Shown here piece after piece: positions 1 through 10,500 of a DNA stretch of 28,089 nucleotides. Position numbers and translations under genes: made by a program. The stretch is from Apostichopus leukothele (lineage: Eukaryota; Echinodermata; Holothuroidea; Aspidochirotida; Stichopodidae). The notes beneath the pieces were generated by a model. The model did no database searches, had not been told where the DNA came from, and saw only the letters and a list, made by a program, of their open reading frames with translations. Position 1 is the first letter of the stretch. The number at the start of each line of letters is the position of its first letter. Where the stretch lies: positions 174,346 to 202,434 of the forward strand of contig JAAAKB020000010.1 in the NCBI GenBank assembly GCA_010014835.2, written 5' to 3'.

Positions 1-2383
1 TGGGGGCAAGGGGTGGGGGGGGGGGGGAGGGATAAAACATGAATAAGAAATGTAGCAATTGTATAATTTGTATTTTTTCCCTTATAAATTAAATTCTTTA
101 GATGAAAAACAAGTGCTGTCTTGTGTTTTAAATAGGTCAAAGTTAAAGTTCAAGCAATGAAAGTATAAACTTCCTCAAATCTTACTGGTCTTAGGGGATT
201 TTACAGACCATTGATGGACCTGTTGGTTGGTAATGATGCTTTGTGTTATTGGTAAGAAGAGCTAAACTATGATTGTTGGTCTGTAATACTTGCAAAGTTT
301 GATGGCTTGGCTCATCTGTGTATATATGTCTCTGCAAGTCTCAGGCATATAAACAATTTAGAACCAGATCAAGTAAGGTCTGTTCAGTATGAAATAGAAT
401 TATATATCTATGAAAATATGTAAAGCATCTTGACAATTGCAATGTTTGTTTGTTTTATGAATAATTACTTTAAAACCTTGCGATAGAAATAAACAATATC
501 CTAAAGGAAAAAATAAACAGCCTTCAAATTTAGCCTGATGAAGCGAGTAGACCAGTGATTATTTCAGTTTCTTTCAAATTCATATATAAATGTTACCATT
601 TCCATTCTAAAGAGAAACTTGATCTCAGTCATGAAACTATCTTAACTATAAGACTGTCTTTCATCCCCACCCATTTTATCAAAGAATTGAAAGAATTATT
701 AGCAATAATTCAACCAGTGCTTTAAAGCCATATTACAATATGTATCCCATTATAAACAGACACAAACTGATCCTTTATCATAATGGCCGTAATCTGCTTT
801 CTTTGTAAAGCGCCATGAGCAGTGACTTTTGTCTACTGATTTGGCGCTAGATATAAGTCTCATTTATTATTATATTATTATTATTATCATCATCTGTCAC
901 TTTTCAGAGGTTCCCTACAATCACATTTAATTATGATAAGGTACAGTAAGTTCTTCTCTTCCAAAAGTCCAATTAGCTCTTTTGCAACAAATGTACACGT
1001 ATCAGCCTAGTAAGCAAGTATTACATTAAAGCCAACAAATGCATCCCAGACAGCCATCTTTTTCCAATAATATCATAGTTTCTCACACTACTGCAACACT
1101 GTAAACCTGAGCTACTGTAGACAATAATAGTGTATATATATATCCTATTCATTGTACATTGTTAACCAAACAATTACTCAGAATGCCCATTGTTCCCTTC
1201 CCAATTGTGTGAAACATACACACCAATACAGGACAAGTGCGTGACAAGGTCAGCAATTGTTTCAATATGAACTTTCTCAATGATGATCGATTAAACTCCA
1301 GTACCAGGACCCAATACCTTGTGTAATAGTACTACTAACTTCCAGTCATTGTGTGAGTTGCTTTATTATTATCCATGGCTAGCAGCATCACTATCAGGGG
1401 TTTTGTGTTTTAATAATTCCTTGGGCAGTGTGCTTGGCAGGTCTGCACTACCCACCCACCCTCTCTTCCAATTTTGTTTCTTTTTCTTCTTTTTTTCCAA
1501 TTTGTTGCTTGTTTCCATCTTGCATTCTTTTTTTCCTTCCTCAAATATTAATGAGATATGGTTAATTCCTTTGTGCATGTAATCAATTCTGTTTGTACTA
1601 CTTCAACACTAACTAAAAGAGCCCTATGTGAGACCTGGGGGGGGTGGGGGATGGGGGGATGCATCAAGCAAACAAAACGATCTCAATCTCTTAGATCATT
1701 CTTAAATTATTTCACTCTCAGAATAAAATTAGTCAGCAAACTGGCTAAATTTAATTTATTTCAGTAGAATATATTTATCTTGTACATCACATATAACATA
1801 AAGAGATAGTACAACCTTAGCTTAATATTACTGATTACTGTTTGACCAGGTGATGGAGCAAAACAGAAGGCAATGGTCAAACAAGACCAACAATGAATAT
1901 TATTGGCACAGAAATGTGAATATACTGAAGAATATATTTATTTGTCACTTTGATTACTTAGTAAGCCAATCTGCCAAGAGCGATTCACTAAGACCTAGGC
2001 CTTACTTAGGCCTAAACATGTGGGCCCAAGCCACCATTTCATTAGGCTACTTCAACATTCAATATTTTCTGAATGTTACCTCATGATATGGCATAGTGTT
2101 GGAGGGTAGCAACATGCAACAAAGCTAGGGCAGACAGCATAACTAAAGCTGCGACGGCCAAATTTTACCTGCTTGTTGCACAAGTTGCAGTATTAACAAA
2201 TGACGGGCTCAGCCCTCTCAGTGTAACTTAGCAAGTAGTGTAACTTACAAATTACGGTGTAAGGAACCCACTAACAGTATGTATGTACACGAACTTGTTA
2301 TTATCCTCCAGGTGGGCAATCGATTTATCTGTGCGATCGTTTACTGTATACCCTATAACAATTAGGCCTATTTTGAAACTTAC
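1..2383. other. Non-coding DNA, probably WASF intron
   Basis: This stretch lies downstream (minus sense) of the WASF first coding exon, so it is most simply part of the next WASF intron. I looked on the minus strand for the following conserved WASF segment and found none. The stretch holds a long poly-G run at the left edge (about 2-31), another G-rich run near 1636-1658, and a retroposon-like tail near 805-888. Short open frames here have no recognisable family, and those across the G-rich and T-rich parts are low complexity. Confidence 0.5.
805..888 (+). repeat. Retroposon-like tail with (ATT)n end
   Basis: The segment has the words AGCGCC (809-814) and GGCGCT (843-848), which can pair as a short stem, followed by ATATAA-like sequence and an ATT/TTA-rich run to about 888. 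The arrangement 'TGTAAAGCGC ... GGCGCTATATAA ... (ATT)n' is a common 3' end of dispersed retroposons in marine invertebrate genomes; that statement comes from memory, not from a search. No coding part is attached, so it is either a SINE-like copy or a 5'-truncated LINE tail. Confidence 0.45.
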
Positions 2384-2666
2384 GAACTCTGACTGCTCTG
2401 GCATCCAACTTGGAAACAGTTTCTTCAAGTTTAACAACCCTGACGCTCAAATGAGCTGCTTTCTCGGCTATCTTGTTACCTTCCTGGAGAACTTCGTCAA
2501 AGATGGAGTTTGCTTGATATGCCAAGTTTGCGAGCTGCATCACTAATCCACACAGAGTATTGTTACTCACTCTGACAGTAACGGTTTCTATTTCCGATAA
2601 TCCATCGTTCGGAAGTGGTCTGTTACTCAAATCCACCGGTTCTACCGATCTTTTAACGAACGGCAT
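2384..2666 (-). CDS. WASF: WAVE/SCAR family protein, first coding exon (partial gene)
   Basis: This exon encodes the first 94 residues plus one base of a WASF (WAVE/SCAR) protein, the subunit of the WAVE regulatory complex that activates Arp2/3 at the cell edge. The protein begins MPFVKRSVEP, matching the near-invariant MPLVKR start of the family. It continues through the helical Scar homology domain (about residues 24-90; SEIETVTV and KLEETVSKLD are visible), which in the family packs against Abi and HSPC300. The start is ATG at 2664-2666. The exon ends with a good donor, GTTC|GTAAGT, leaving phase 1. A splice acceptor (TTCTTTTAG) ends at 2689, so 22 bases of 5' UTR (2667-2688) share the exon. 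The basic, proline-rich and VCA parts must lie left of the window. I am confident of the family; paralogue number cannot be assigned. Confidence 0.9.
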
Positions 2667-2688
2667 TATGAACGGCAGATTTGAGGAC

Positions 2689-3929
2689 CTAAAAGAATCC
2701 CAAAAGTTGTGAAGGCCGAGAAATGTGATCACAAGTATCCATGCACCTGTGCAGCATTTCGTTAAGGCCAACCACTGTCGTCGACTGTTTGAAATACGTA
2801 CGTACGACAGACCTGTGGTGTACCCAGGCTTACAGCACAGTGTGTATGTAATACGTGCCAGCTTTGCATTTAGCGGTCAGCATCTCCAGCTCCATTCATC
2901 CTACGTGTTTACAGCTGTTACACGAACGAACTTACTCCCCATGCACTGTGACTAAAATAGTTATAAAACGCAATAGATGGCGCAACATTCTTTTCCACAA
3001 AACTAAAAAGAAATTATAAAATCAAAACGCTTCCATTAATGACTGAACTCTCAGTAACGTTCGTAATTGACAGGGATTTGTTAGTTGGATGAGCATCAAC
3101 ATCTTAAAGCGGGGTATGTTACAAGTTTCTGTGTAACTTGTGAAATGTTTTGTACATGGTAAGACTACACACTCTAGTGGCACAGATCGGAGTGAAGGGA
3201 AGAGGGGGAAGGCCGTCCTCCCCTGTTCCCCTGCCTGGCTACGTGCCTGAGTAATGGTGCACTTCTTAGTCAATCACATGATCCTTCGCAAATTTCTATA
3301 GGATGTTTCATGGAATGCGATGTTTTGGAAATATACTCTTCAATTTATGCTTAACTGAGATCTGAGATAATGAGTTGATTACTGCATAGGCTACACGGTA
3401 ATTCAAAAGCACCGTGAAGTAACATATTGATTGATAAAGAGAGAGAGATGAACAATTCAAAACACATTAATCCTCTACCTATCGTTCGGAGGCGATAATA
3501 AGAGTAAAATAAGGTAATATATGCACAATTATTGTTATCTCCTTAGCTATGTGGACCACAAAATATAGTTTCAAAGTCAGAAATAGTTACGGTCAAAATG
3601 TTTGAAGGTATATGACCATAGTCTAGGCTATAGATTCCACTGTCTATAACGGTTATAGAAGCAATAGGCTGCAAATATAATATGACTTCGATGCTACACC
3701 ATTTGGACGACAGGTGTAAAGTAATCATCTATGTGGGTTCCCATCAATATTGTTCATTACCACATTTCTGATTATGTTTAGTACTATATACCGTACCTCA
3801 TAACGATTAATCACCGGCTAGCGTCGAACGTTATTTAAATTAAAATTAAAATTTAACAACATATCAAATATTATTTTCGGTCACGTTTATATTCGTAGGC
3901 CTGCGTGACACACTAATGCTTAGTTTAGT
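2689..3929. other. WASF upstream region (5' UTR intron and likely promoter)
   Basis: In minus sense this precedes the WASF coding exon. The acceptor at 2689-2690 implies at least one upstream non-coding exon, probably between about 2750 and 2950. CACAG|GTGCAT, ending near 2747, is a possible donor, but the resulting intron would be very short. No TATA box or CpG-rich block stands out. Positions 3190-3250 contain a G/C-rich patch whose minus strand reads GCACGTAGCCAGG beside runs of G, a word combination that recurs at other G-tracts in the window. I see no coding exon here. Confidence 0.4.
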
Positions 3930-4410
3930 TTTGTAGGAAAAAGGGATCAATAGGGACACTTAAATCTATAGGAGAGGAAAAAAGGAAGCCACAAAAACTA
4001 AGACCAGTTTACAATTATGCTTAAAGTGCTTGTCTAAAAGCATTCTTAAGCCCATTCACAATATACTTGCAAGTACAACTTTATCAGGCAAACCGTTCCA
4101 CTCATTCACAACCCAATTAGAAAAAAACATTATGCCGAATATTAATCCTACTTTGTGACTTTTGGAGCCTTAAGGCAATGACATCTGGTACAACTACTAT
4201 TAGAAAACATGAAAAAGTCAGTGAAGGATAAATTGTCAAAACCATACACAATCTTGAAAACCTGAAACAATTCACGTAACCTCCTAAGCTCCAATGTGGT
4301 GAGAATCAACAGCTGTAACCGCCTATCATAAGGAACACCCTTTAATTAAGGAACTAATCATCCTAGTAGCCCTCCTCTGGACCTTCTCTAGTACTTCCTT
4401 AATGTACCAG
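3930..4410 (-). mobile_element. CR1/Jockey-type LINE, decayed 3' end of reverse transcriptase
   Basis: The minus strand encodes, in pieces, the C-terminal part of a non-LTR retrotransposon polyprotein. LEKVQRRATRMI (about 4366-4402) is followed in another frame by YDRRLQLLILTTLELRRLRE and VFKIVYGFDNLSFTDFF. A final piece resembles the usual ending 'RxxxxxNFFSNRVVxxWNxLPxxVVxAxSxNxFKxxLD', seen here as FFSNWVVNEWNGLPDKVVLAS. Family knowledge places this after the RT catalytic core, which is absent. There is at least one frame change and there are in-frame stops (for example after KAPKVTK), so the copy is a dead, 5'-truncated fragment of about 0.4-0.5 kb. The non-coding 3' tail probably runs to about 3930. 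Target-site repeats are not evident. Confidence 0.85.
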
Positions 4411-4980
4411 GATGACAGTATCTAAATCATGGTGCTTCATAGTTTACTTTTATCCTTTAAACTCGAGTGAAATCTCCTAGTAACAGCATGACACGTTAGA
4501 GTCAAGTAGAAGCCGTTTGTTTATACTGTGTGCAGGGCTGAGGATACAGGAATTATTGTATGGAAGGAGTAACAAGAAAACTGAGCGGAAAACGATAATC
4601 TTAGGTTCCTAAAGGTTTTAGTAAATATACACAGGCCCGGCGTTGCGATCTGCTCGGTTTTCTAAGTTATATAACATTGAGGTTTGGTCAAAATTAGTGA
4701 TATTAATATTATAAGTTTAATGAATTAATATTGTGTTCACCGATGAAGCATTTTGTTTACTTTCTTGGGGGGGGGGATAGGGGTGGTGTGGAGAAATTGG
4801 CACACTCTGCCCCTAAGACTATTGTGTTATTTACTTTATCAGGTTCTGTTTTCCCTTCCAAAACTCCCCCCCCCCCCGCCCCTGCCATCCACTTGCCTAA
4901 ACTCTGGAAATGCTGGTGCCGCCACTCTAAATTCTGTCTGTATTCTGTGCTTGTATTTGTCCCTTCTGTTACTGCTACTT
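4411..4980. other. Non-coding DNA with poly-G and poly-C runs
   Basis: No exon is recognised. A run of ten G (4767-4776) and a run of twelve C (4866-4877) lie about 90 bp apart and could pair as a long-range stem or form quadruplex/i-motif structures. Open frames across this part are proline- and glycine-rich translations of those runs and are not credible genes. Confidence 0.5.
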
Positions 4981-4988
4981 GTCATTCA

Positions 4989-5027
4989 GCCTCTGAAGAA
5001 GACCCTGCTATGATCGAAACGTCAGGC
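4989..5027 (+). ncRNA. Hammerhead-ribozyme-like motif
   Basis: The order of parts matches a minimal type I hammerhead: stem I strand GCCT (4989-4992), core CTGAAGA (4993-4999, fits CUGANGA), a stem II hairpin region (5001-5015), core GAAA (5016-5019), then CGTC ending in a GTC cleavage triplet (5021-5023) and the other stem I strand AGGC (5024-5027), which pairs exactly with GCCT. Stem III would be only an ACGT palindrome, as in hammerheads thought to work as dimers. Stem II pairs imperfectly, so this copy may be inactive. Such motifs are known in Penelope-like and other small animal retroelements. No reverse transcriptase lies beside it. The assignment rests on motif reading only. Confidence 0.45.
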
Positions 5028-5030
5028 CCA

Positions 5031-6539
5031 CTTACTTTTACACATTCTCTTACACACGCTCTCTACTGCATGGATAAGCAGTTTTGCTAACAGTTTAGTT
5101 TTATTTTGACAATAAAGAACAAAAGAAATTGCCTTGTCTTTCTACACAAACTTCTCGTGATTGGTAAATTTTGCACATTTTTCTCAACAGTTAGACACCA
5201 AAGAGACCGCCAATGACTCATCCCGCAGTGTATTTAAGTTCGTCATGCAAGAAGTACTTCCACCGTTTCGAAACTTTTCCCATTTTACATGCAACTGTTC
5301 ACTGTTTCCAACAGAAACAGTAAAAGGAAACATGTAAGTTTTCTGAAAGGAACAGCCACAATCCTCCGATTATGGACTTGTGAATGGAAGAAAGTTTACT
5401 CGGGGATGAAGCATTTTCTTTATTACACATTGAGCCCACGGGGTGTGAGAAGTCCACAAACAACTATAAATTTTGCCCTCGACAACCACAACTCGCCAGA
5501 GAATTTAATAACATCGACAGTTACAACATAATCAAGAGATTTCTTCTAATCATTACTTCAGCGTCGACCTGTGAAAAGACGTGCACACATTTAATCAATA
5601 GGGCCTATAGGTTAACTTTGCAAACGAGCAGATGTGCAGATTGAAACCTTTGTTTACTCTTTTGGAGGTTTTGGAACAAAGAAAATCCCTCCACGCGTGC
5701 ATGTTGCATGCATAACACCTAATTTGGTGACGCTGGATCTCACCCGGCGGTCATAAAATCCTGCAAATTTTGGCAGAAAGCGTAATGTATTGAACATGAG
5801 CTTTAGCAATACTTGAGCACTTGGACTATATACATCACTTCAGGATGTTTGGCATATCTAAACATTTCCAGTCATTGTTTGGTTTTTGGTAGCTACACGA
5901 ATGGCAATAAATTCTGTAAAACATGATATATTGTGACCGTTCTGGTTGCAGAAGTGGGTCGGCTGAGAAGGGAAGAGAAGACAGGGTCCTTTTGGGAGTT
6001 TAGTCAGATCACCAAACAAACTACATGTTTAATGAGTTCAACACACAAATGCTATGTATAAGTAAATGTTCGACATTTAGGGGAGGGAGAGAGGGGAAGG
6101 GGCGGTCACCCTAGGCAAGACCATCAACTCACTTTAAAATATGCATATTGTTCCATATATCTAGATAATATGTGACAGAGGAGAGGAGGGGGGGGGAGGG
6201 GGTTGTTCAACAAAAGCACTTGTAGTACGTAATTAAAATCAAATTTGGCAGTTGTTTCTTCTGTAAGAATGGAAGACTTTCTTGGGGGACGATCCAGTTT
6301 AATATACAACAAGCCGTGTTTGGAAATGGGTGAAGCCTTCTCCTTGCACAAGGAGTTCGATCCACTCTATATAACCAGAATGCAAAAAATGCATTGTGGT
6401 TTCGATGATGTAACATGAGCAGTTTTCTTCCTGGTTCTGACGTAATGTTTATTGAGGGTGTATAAGATACTTGATTTTAGTAATACAGTGAAAAGCAGTG
6501 TGATATGAAAAACAACAATAAATTTACAATGACACAGGC
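5031..6539. other. Non-coding DNA, nothing recognised
   Basis: There is a weak AATAAA at about 5111 in a stretch that follows the hammerhead-like motif (GACAATAAAGAAC), perhaps the 3' end of the element carrying it. G-rich runs occur near 6080-6105 and 6188-6203. This is where the rest of valyl-tRNA synthetase would be expected on the minus strand, and I found none of its conserved words (for example the segment before the KMSKS loop). Confidence 0.45.
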
Positions 6540-7350
6540 TGTCCTGAAATGACCATTGACCTAAACAAAAGTCTTCTTGTACTGGATGTGTATACATCAA
6601 CATACTAAATATGACATCTGTCCTTGTTGAAGTATTGTTTAAAACATGTTTTCACATTTTGACCTCTGGTGAACTCAAATGACCATCGACCTCAACCTGC
6701 ACAACATTATGCTTCTTGTACTCAATGTGGTACAATTAGGCCTACATACCAAATATTTGATCTGTCAAAGCTTCAATTGCGATGTAATGTTTAGGAAGGT
6801 GCGTTTGTGTAGAGAGACAGATAAGAGGGGGAGTGAAGTAAATGTTTGGCATTGGAGACCTTTGACCTCCAACGAAAGCAATAATAGACTCCTTAAATTT
6901 GATATGGTACATCTACAAACCAAATATGAGATCTGTCCAAGGTTCCCTTCTTGCAATATCATGTTTACTAGCTTTCACGATTTGACCTGTTGTCCCCAAA
7001 TGACCTTTGACCTCCACCAAAATCAATAGGCTTCTTGTACTCAATGTTATACACCTTCATACCAAGTAGAGATCTTCCCAAGCCTCCCTTTTTGAGATAT
7101 TCTCTTTACAAGGTTTTCACAATTTGGCCCCTGGTAACCGCAAATGATCTTTGATCTCCACCAAAAGCAATAGGCTTCTTGTTCTCAGTATGGTTCTTCT
7201 ACACATCAATATGAAATTGGTTTGGCATTCCCTTCTTGAGATATCGTATTACAAGCTGGGCATCACAAACGCACCAACACACACACACATACACACACTT
7301 ATACGCCATCATGAATGCAAAGGTTACGATTATCGTTGAAACCAAAAAGT
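6540..7350 (+). repeat. Array of ~130-145 bp diverged repeat units
   Basis: At least four units share the order AAATGACC(T)TTGACCTCCACC, CAATAGGCTTCTTGTACTCA, ACATACCAAATATGAGATCT, TCCCTTCTTGAGATAT and TTTCACAATTTGACC. Unit starts are near 6547, 6677, 6998 and 7142, with a more degenerate copy around 6853. The array ends in a (CA)n-rich stretch (about 7271-7300) followed by GCCATCATGAATGCAAAGG. From memory, repeats with these words are dispersed in marine invertebrate genomes; I cannot assign a library name. The array ends about 50 bp from the last visible VARS exon, which matters for the break in that gene. Confidence 0.8.
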
Positions 7351-7398
7351 CTATAACAGAACAAAACTCAATGTGCCTAAGCAATAATAAAAGACTAC

Positions 7399-7557
7399 CT
7401 GATATTTTTCAGCCAGTGGTTCCAGGTTTTGATGTGCATGTCAGGAATTATCTTCAGGTCGCCTTTCTCTACAGCCTCAACTGCCTGTTTTGCCATATCT
7501 GAGCAGTTCACAAACCACTGAGATTTCAACAGAGGTTCTACGATATCTTTTGAGCGA
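7399..7557 (-). CDS. VARS1: Last visible VARS exon; gene does not continue in the window
   Basis: The exon encodes [20 protein letters not shown] through HWLKNI plus two bases of an Arg codon. The donor is AG|GTAGTC, a plausible 5' splice site. In the family the next residues would be close to 'EWCISRQLWWGHRIPAY', followed by the CP2, KMSKS and anticodon-binding segments. None of these is detectable between 1 and 7398 on the minus strand, although other VARS introns are only 355-1,790 bp. Either the gene continues beyond the left edge across a very large intron, or the assembly or the gene is broken here. Confidence 0.9.
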
Positions 7558-10500
7558 CTACAAAAGGAAAAAATTAATATCAATAACAAAGTGAAGGCTG
7601 TAAAGGGTGCTTGGTGCCAATGTCAACAAAAAGTCACGTTTAAACAAAACAAGTTATATTACATGAATTAGCTACAATACTAACTGTATATATTCATTAG
7701 CAATTTTGACTAACATCCACTGCTCTATCAAACTTAACAAACAGTAAACACTGTCAGAGTTACAACTTCTCAATAAGCTACCTGCCTTCCTTAAACTGAT
7801 GTAAAGCATACTCCTACATGGGAGCAGGTAGGCAAAGTTTACATACAAATGTTAGCTGTATTATATTAAACTACAGAAATGTTGAAAGCAAATGTGAGGA
7901 TGTGGGAGCTACCTGCATATTGGAACAACCATTGGATTTTCTTTGATGCCTCTGAATAGACCTCTCTCCTTCAGAGCTTCTGTTACAGTCTTCCTGGCAT
8001 CAAACCTCTTCTGACCCTGTATCATGGAACACGAGATTCAATTACAGCCTAGAACACACACCTCCCATCTTTACAATAAGGCAATTATATTCCAGTGTTC
8101 GATTGCAGTAGTCCAGATATTATCAACCTATATGTACTGCAGGTTTGGGTATTTACAAATGACGACACTTATTTGTTCCCTATACATACGCACTCCCATC
8201 TACCTGAATAGTAGATTTGGAAGGAAGAGGGCGATAACCCCACCAAGGGTCATTAGGGGCACAGCCCAAGAATATTACCAGTTTGTAGGCTTGTTAAATC
8301 GGAGTGTGTATGTACAGGAGACAGGTAGGAGAGGACTAAGTATTAAAGACTTCTCATTCTGTGTGTATGGTACTCAAATCAACTGGACTTTTGTGATTAA
8401 AACAGCTTATTTCACCAAACAGAATGGCTTGATAAATCAAGACCTGAGGTTACATTTCATGAAATTTTATCATAACAATTTCAGCAGAAATACTAGACAA
8501 ATTTCATGAAATGAATTGCTTACCTCAAACTGACCACCAACTTTTGAAACTAGGCCATTGTCATCAAACAAAGTCAAGAATTCCAGGTTGTGTCTCTTCC
8601 CAACTTCATAATCTGTATGATCGTGTCCAGGCGTAATTTTCACGGCACCTAAACAAAGAAGAATTATCCAAGAGAGATTGGAAGGAATAATCTTTCTTCA
8701 AAGGTAACCCTGGAAGGTCTTATTATCTCATTGCAGACACACTACGCAAGAAACCCATTTATATTCTGATGTATCCTTGGCTGAATATCAATATAATCAC
8801 TAATGGATACCTAGAAGTAAGACATGAGCCGTGCTTATCATATCTATAACTTTATTCTACAAGGGTAAATGCCAAACTTGCGTACAAATACAAACAAGGA
8901 CTAGATGGAGACACAGTGAGGTTACGGTGAGGTCACCTGGTAGACCAGTGGCTCTAAAGTAGAATCCTGGGAATAATCTATTAGTATACGACCTTTTCAA
9001 TGTAGCATTAATGTTAGACGTTCACACAGCCATTCTTACCTGTTCCAAATTCTCTGTCCACAAAGTCATCGAAAACAATGGGAAGAGTACAATTCCTGAA
9101 TGGATGTTGGACACGTTTACCTCGGAGGTGCTTGTACCTTTCATCTTCTGGATGGCAAGCGACTCCTGTATCGGCAAGCATTGTTTCAATCCTGGTAGTG
9201 GCTACAACAACCTCCTCCTCTGTAAAATACAACAGACACTTTATGGAATTACAAAAAACAAAAGCATGAATCATGTGAGAGACTTGTCCTTTTTGCTGCT
9301 GCTGAGGAGCAATTAGAAAGGCTTCCATACTATTAACGGTTAAGAAAATACATAATCACTCAAATCATGGAGCATCCAACACGTTTATCAAATGTAAGAT
9401 GTTAGTATTTATCTACATACATCAAGAGTGTGTACCAGACATTTCAATACTGCTTAAATATTACTTCTTGAGGATGTTAATGTCTTAGCATACATTAATG
9501 AGTTTCATTGGTACTCCTGTTATATCTGTGATATTCTGATCTTACACTGTCATAAAGAATAGCTTGTCTGGATACTTCACTACTCTAATTGAGTTTCAAA
9601 AGAATACCCTAGCGGCCTAGCTAGCTTAATCACTAACAGCTACCAAGATATGGATCACCAACTTACCAGAACCCTCCACTCGGTAGGCAAATTCTACCAG
9701 GACACCAAATTCTACTTTCTCATCGTACCCAGGCACTGCCAAGAGGGTGCGGCCAGTCAGTTCTCTCTTCTCAACCTAATAGTAAAAACGAAGTGGCACA
9801 TACAAATTATAGTAAAAGAAAACTGAAAAAAAATCACATAACTTTTGTTATCTGCCACAAATAGAGCTGCCATAGTTATACAGTGCAGCAGCAGAATAAA
9901 ACATTATATAAAAAAAATTTAATTGCACAATTGATAAAACCCTTAAACTTTGGAATTAATAGCTGTAACCACACTTTCATAATGGTTCTGTAGATATTTG
10001 CATGCACAGGAAACATGAAATAGATCACTTGCAATGCTCACAATATTCTCTTTGTGGACTCCAAGGACTGGTGTCTTTGACACTGTATTGGTGCTTACCC
10101 TAAGGTACTTGACATCCACTTACAGTTTTCAACCTTTAAACCCTTACTTTGTACAGGTTTGTTGTATTTTGTAAGATGACCAAATTTTCACTTTATCATG
10201 CAGACAACATATCTTTCTAGATAACTCCTTAAAATCAGTCCAAAGTATGGGCCTATGAATAAAGTATGAGCCTATGAATAAAGTATGAGCCTATGAATAA
10301 AGTATGAGCCTCTGAATAATTTAGAATCAAATACTGTACACGGTCTGGTAAGTTGGTGAAGTCATACATACCCATTTATTACAGTACAGTTAGATAGTAT
10401 GTTGTTAATTGTCAACTTAAAGGAAATAACATTGACGAAAGTATGTGTGTGGACAGTGCAAGGCCATGACAAAGAGTGTTGAATGGCAAATAACCAGTTT

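Noticed and set aside
1369-1582. Frames on both strands near 1320-1580
   Set aside because: The Lys-rich and Phe-rich stretches arise from a T-rich tract; no conserved sequence.
2667-2771. In-frame upstream extension of the WASF protein
   Set aside because: The frame stays open for about 35 codons but crosses a good splice acceptor at 2689-2690, begins without ATG, and the family starts at MPxVKR. It is intron or UTR sequence.
4731-5090. Two overlapping plus-strand frames rich in Gly and Pro
   Set aside because: They are translations of poly-G and poly-C runs and run into the hammerhead-like motif; not a credible protein.
6340-6375. tRNA-like B box (GAGTTCGATCC) suggesting a SINE or tRNA
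   Set aside because: No matching A box at the right distance and no cloverleaf could be drawn.
9011-9316. Plus-strand open frames over a VARS exon
   Set aside because: They are antisense shadows of the editing-domain exon 9040-9219, whose minus-strand reading is clearly conserved.
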